NCBI GenBank assembly: GCA_022360105.1
Contig: JAKSDL010000683.1
Location: 1-10,211 of the forward strand
Direction of reading: 5' to 3'
DNA: 10,211 bases
DNA from: Pseudomonadota bacterium
Lineage (GTDB): Bacteria; SAR324; XYD2-FULL-50-16; JAHJRI01
The notes under the pieces: model-generated
Database searches by the model: none
The model's input: the letters and a program-made list of their open reading frames with translations, nothing else
What the model was told of the DNA's origin: nothing
Made by a program: the position numbers and the translations under genes
Shown here: positions 7,637-10,211 of the stretch, in pieces
How the letters are laid out: each line of letters begins with the position of its first letter
How positions within the stretch are numbered: position 1 is the first letter of the stretch

Positions 7637-8779
7637 ATGGATAATAGTCTAAATCCGCTGCAAGCAGTGTATGCACTCAAAGGTAAAACCATCCCCAATC
7701 GCTTTGTTGCCCAGGCTATGGAGATCAATACGGCCGGTACCGGTGGTTCGGTGAGTGAAGGAGTTATTAAGCGTTATAACGAACTGGCTCGTGGGGGCTG
7801 GGGCATTGTTTTCATCGAGGCTACCTCGATCACCGACGCTCACCTGGCAAGGCAAAACGGTCTTGTACTTAACAAGGCAAATCTTGATGGTTTCAAGCGA
7901 CTGGTTGATGAATTCAAAGCTATCAATGACAAAAGCCTATTGCTGATTCAACTGACCCATTCCGGCCGGCAAAGCGGTGCATTTTCCCAAAAAGTCAAAG
8001 TCTATGATGATGAACAATCGGATATACCGGTCTTAACCGAAACTGAACTGGATGCTATCAAGGAACAATTTGCCGAAGCAATTAAACTGGCCAACCGGGC
8101 CGGGTTAGATGGAGTCGATGTCAAAGCTTGCCATGGTTACCTCGGAGGTGAGTTTTTGCGACCGCTTAATAAACGTTCGGATAAATATGGCGGATCGATC
8201 GCAAACAGGGCCAGGTTTATTTCCGATTTAATTGCTGTTGCAAAAGATCAACATCCGGCCTTTATTGTCGGATCCAGGATCTCGGTGTTTGAAGGTATCA
8301 GGGGTGGTTGTGGCACTGCGAATGAAAATGAATTGATCGAAGATTTTACAGATATGCATGAGATTCTTACCCGTTTTATCGATGCAGGTACCGACTACAT
8401 CAATGTTTCCGGCGGTATTCCAACCAAAACGCCGTTGCTGACCCGACCTTTAAAGAACGGTGAGTTTTATCGAATCAGTCATTACAGATACACAAAGCTA
8501 CTCAAACAAGCCCTTTCGCAGGTAGCTGTCATAGGCTCGACTTACACAACTGGCGATGAAACCTGCCTGAGCCTTGCACAAGAAAACATAACAAAGGGCT
8601 ATACCGATTTTGTTGGGTTTGGCCGCCAGAATCTGGCTGATCCCTTGTTTCCTGTAAAAGCAGTTGAAGACCCTGAAGCGATCGATTATTGCACCTTGTG
8701 TGGCAAGTGTTCACTGTTGCTCAAGGATGACAAGAATATCTATTGCCAAACTCGGCATTCGAGCAATCCGTATCTATGA
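7637..8779 (+). CDS. NADH:flavin oxidoreductase, Old Yellow Enzyme family
   Basis: A 380-residue FMN-binding TIM-barrel enzyme of the Old Yellow Enzyme family. Members reduce activated C=C bonds or related groups with NAD(P)H. Visible family marks are NRFVAQAM near residue 22, QLTHSGRQSG, and the segment HGYLGGEFLRPLNKRSDKYG after H166. In the substrate-binding His-x-x-His/Asn pair the first position is K163 (KACH), seen in a divergent subgroup. The C-terminus has C352-x2-C355-x2-C358-x11-C370, a likely iron-sulfur site. The second flavin and NADH domain of 2,4-dienoyl-CoA reductases is absent, so an outside electron donor may be needed. An in-frame stop at 7631 fixes the start no further upstream than ATG 7637, which has no good ribosome binding site. 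The gene overlaps the regulator gene by ATGA. The substrate is unknown. Confidence 0.87.
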   Translation: MDNSLNPLQAVYALKGKTIPNRFVAQAMEINTAGTGGSVSEGVIKRYNELARGGWGIVFIEATSITDAHLARQNGLVLNKANLDGFKRLVDEFKAINDKSLLLIQLTHSGRQSGAFSQKVKVYDDEQSDIPVLTETELDAIKEQFAEAIKLANRAGLDGVDVKACHGYLGGEFLRPLNKRSDKYGGSIANRARFISDLIAVAKDQHPAFIVGSRISVFEGIRGGCGTANENELIEDFTDMHEILTRFIDAGTDYINVSGGIPTKTPLLTRPLKNGEFYRISHYRYTKLLKQALSQVAVIGSTYTTGDETCLSLAQENITKGYTDFVGFGRQNLADPLFPVKAVEDPEAIDYCTLCGKCSLLLKDDKNIYCQTRHSSNPYL

Positions 8780-9750
8780 AACTAAATGACATAGCAGAAA
8801 AATGTGGTGTTTCTTCAAGTACGGTGTCTCGTGCACTTAATAATGATCCTCGAATTTCCAGGGAAACTACGCAGAGGATTCACAAAGCTGCTGCAAAATA
8901 CAATTTTACAATCAACAAACGAAAACGACCTGCCAGCCGTTCACAGGTATCCTTGCTGTTGGTAATTCCCGATTCGACAAAGATAGGGCACAACCCGTTT
9001 TTTGATATGGGTGAGCTCGTAAACTCGATCAACAGCGCATTTGTTCAAGAGAAAACCGGTATTGATACCAAAACGTTTTCTCAGTTGAAGCTTTGGGAAA
9101 AAGACAACGAATTTAACTATTCGGGAGTGATATTTGCCTTCGGTAAAGCGCCCAAAGCGGTGAAATTAAAACTGCAACGGAATAATATTCCCTACATATT
9201 CTTAAACAGGACCTTTCAACAGGAAAACTACGTTTCCTGCAACAATGTCAAAGGGGTGATCAAGCTCATCGAATTCCTGCAGCACAAAGGAATGAAACGA
9301 ATCGGCTATTTGGGTTGTCCCGATATTGCTGTGAATGAAGACAGACTCAGGGGATACCAGATTGCATGTCTGGAACAATTTGGCAGCCGGGATCAAAGTC
9401 TTGTTTACAATGTAGAATCCATAAACGCTGTTAACGAGGAGTGTGCGAGCTATTTTTTGAACCGGAAGTGTGATGCAGTGTTTGGTTTCAATGACAACTT
9501 TGCCATTCGCCTGATTTCAGCGTTTCAGTCACTTGGGGTTAAGGTTCCTGGCGATATGTCGGTGACAGGATTTGATAATTCACCCCTGAGAGCCATTTAT
9601 AAACCTTTGTTAACGACTATCAGTCTCTCCACCTTTGAAATGGGTTTTTTCGCAGCCCGTTGGCTCAGCGATAACATCCGGCACCGTGAAACCAGGCAAT
9701 TGCGATTGGAGGTGGATGGAGAGTTGCTGGTCGGGGAAAGCGTTCGTTAG
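8776..9750 (+). CDS. LacI-family transcriptional regulator
   Basis: A 324-residue DNA-binding repressor or activator. The start at 8776 gives the canonical opening MKLNDIAEKCGVSSSTVSRALN; the in-frame upstream start at 8743 would add residues that belong to the oxidoreductase reading region. Residues 1-46 hold the helix-turn-helix and 58-324 the sugar-binding-protein-like effector domain, ending with the typical VFGFNDNFA, VPGDMSVTGFDNSPL and PLLTTIS segments. The hinge is unusual: the usual YxPNxxARxL is TINKRKRPASR (45-55), with no conserved proline and no minor-groove leucine. Translation is probably coupled to the preceding gene through the ATGA overlap (8776-8779). It likely controls its own operon, plausibly at 7532-7564. 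The effector is not predictable. Confidence 0.92.
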   Translation: MKLNDIAEKCGVSSSTVSRALNNDPRISRETTQRIHKAAAKYNFTINKRKRPASRSQVSLLLVIPDSTKIGHNPFFDMGELVNSINSAFVQEKTGIDTKTFSQLKLWEKDNEFNYSGVIFAFGKAPKAVKLKLQRNNIPYIFLNRTFQQENYVSCNNVKGVIKLIEFLQHKGMKRIGYLGCPDIAVNEDRLRGYQIACLEQFGSRDQSLVYNVESINAVNEECASYFLNRKCDAVFGFNDNFAIRLISAFQSLGVKVPGDMSVTGFDNSPLRAIYKPLLTTISLSTFEMGFFAARWLSDNIRHRETRQLRLEVDGELLVGESVR

Positions 9751-9777
9751 TCAAGGACGATACCACTGGAATTACAC

Positions 9778-10211
9778 ATGACAAAAAAAACAGCATTGGT
9801 AACAGGCAGCACGGCAGGCATTGGCAAAGCCATTGCCGTTGGTCTTGCTGAAAACGGTTATCAGGTCATCATCAATGGCAGAAGACCTGATTCTGAAGTA
9901 GAACCTCTTTTGAAGCAATTGGTCCAAGCCTCAAAGAAGGAGCAGGAGCACCTCTATTGTCAGGGCGATATCGCCGATAACGAAACACGCCAAAAGATTA
10001 AGGATCGTATAACCGATCTCTGTGGATCACTTTCCCTATTGGTCAACAATGCCGGAGTTGCTTCAAAAAAAAGAGTGGACATGCTGGAATTGAAGGAAAT
10101 CGATATGCTTGATCTGCTTAAAACCAACCTGGTAGCTCCGTTTATGCTGACCCGGGAATTGGTTCCATTGTTAAAAACCGGTGCGGACGAAAGCTTTGTT
10201 GTTAACATCTC
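9778..10211 (+). CDS. short-chain dehydrogenase/reductase, 3' end outside window
   Basis: N-terminal 144 residues of a classical SDR, an NAD(P)-dependent oxidoreductase acting on an alcohol or ketone. The cofactor motif TGSTAGIG lies at residues 9-16, NGRR follows strand 2 (suggesting NADP preference), GDIAD is near 62, and NNAG is at 90-93. The window ends at FVVNIS, which leads into the catalytic serine strand; the YxxxK motif is beyond the edge. It starts 27 bases after the regulator gene, with a weak GGA before the ATG, and so is probably in the same operon. Pairing with a flavin oxidoreductase suggests successive reduction or oxidation of one carbon compound, which is inference. It resembles 3-oxoacyl-ACP reductases generally and cannot be assigned further. 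Confidence 0.88.
   Translation, partial: MTKKTALVTGSTAGIGKAIAVGLAENGYQVIINGRRPDSEVEPLLKQLVQASKKEQEHLYCQGDIADNETRQKIKDRITDLCGSLSLLVNNAGVASKKRVDMLELKEIDMLDLLKTNLVAPFMLTRELVPLLKTGADESFVVNI

Noticed and set aside
8743..8775. Earlier in-frame start for the LacI-type regulator
   Set aside because: The family opens with MKLNDIAE at 8776, and ATG 8776 overlaps the previous stop in the usual ATGA manner.
9960..10208. 82-residue minus-strand open frame at the right edge
   Set aside because: It is the antisense shadow of the short-chain dehydrogenase, which has clear cofactor motifs.

Overview
The window reads as a chromosomal stretch of a Gram-negative bacterium at roughly 45% GC. From remembered family resemblance it is probably a proteobacterium, with a gammaproteobacterial look: the dihydropyrimidinase and PreA resemble the Pseudomonas Hyd/Pyd type more than the E. 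coli PreA type. This placement is inference and no search was run.

Layout. Positions 1-423 hold a REP-like palindromic element and the upstream region of an ECF-type sigma factor gene (424-999, +). Positions 1000-1270 hold a cluster of six short hairpins (REP-like). A minus-strand gene of unknown function with a C-terminal membrane anchor follows (1942-1271). A divergent regulatory region of about 0.5 kb (1943-2437) carries a recognisable promoter in each direction, plus several dyads.

Core block. hydA (2438-3877), preT (3923-5299) and preA (5401-6702), all on the plus strand, make a reductive pyrimidine catabolism operon. PreT/PreA reduce uracil or thymine to the 5,6-dihydro form with NAD(P)H, and HydA opens the ring to the N-carbamoyl-beta-amino acid. 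The third enzyme, beta-ureidopropionase, is not in the window. Cofactor and catalytic residues are intact in all three proteins.

Right part. A convergent AhpD/carboxymuconolactone-decarboxylase-like gene (7395-6805, -) faces the operon. It is transcribed divergently from a second plus-strand unit: an Old Yellow Enzyme-like flavin oxidoreductase (7637-8779), a LacI-family regulator overlapping it by ATGA (8776-9750), and a short-chain dehydrogenase cut by the window edge (9778 onward). The divergent gap contains a cluster of four TTGCAT/ATGCAA half-sites that looks like an operator, plausibly for the LacI-type protein. The substrate of this redox cluster cannot be read from the sequence.

No RNA gene, CRISPR array, insertion sequence or clearly new defence or mobile system was seen. 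The points most worth following are the REP-like elements bracketing the sigma gene, the two putative operators, the LacI-type regulator with an atypical hinge, and the orphan tail-anchored protein.
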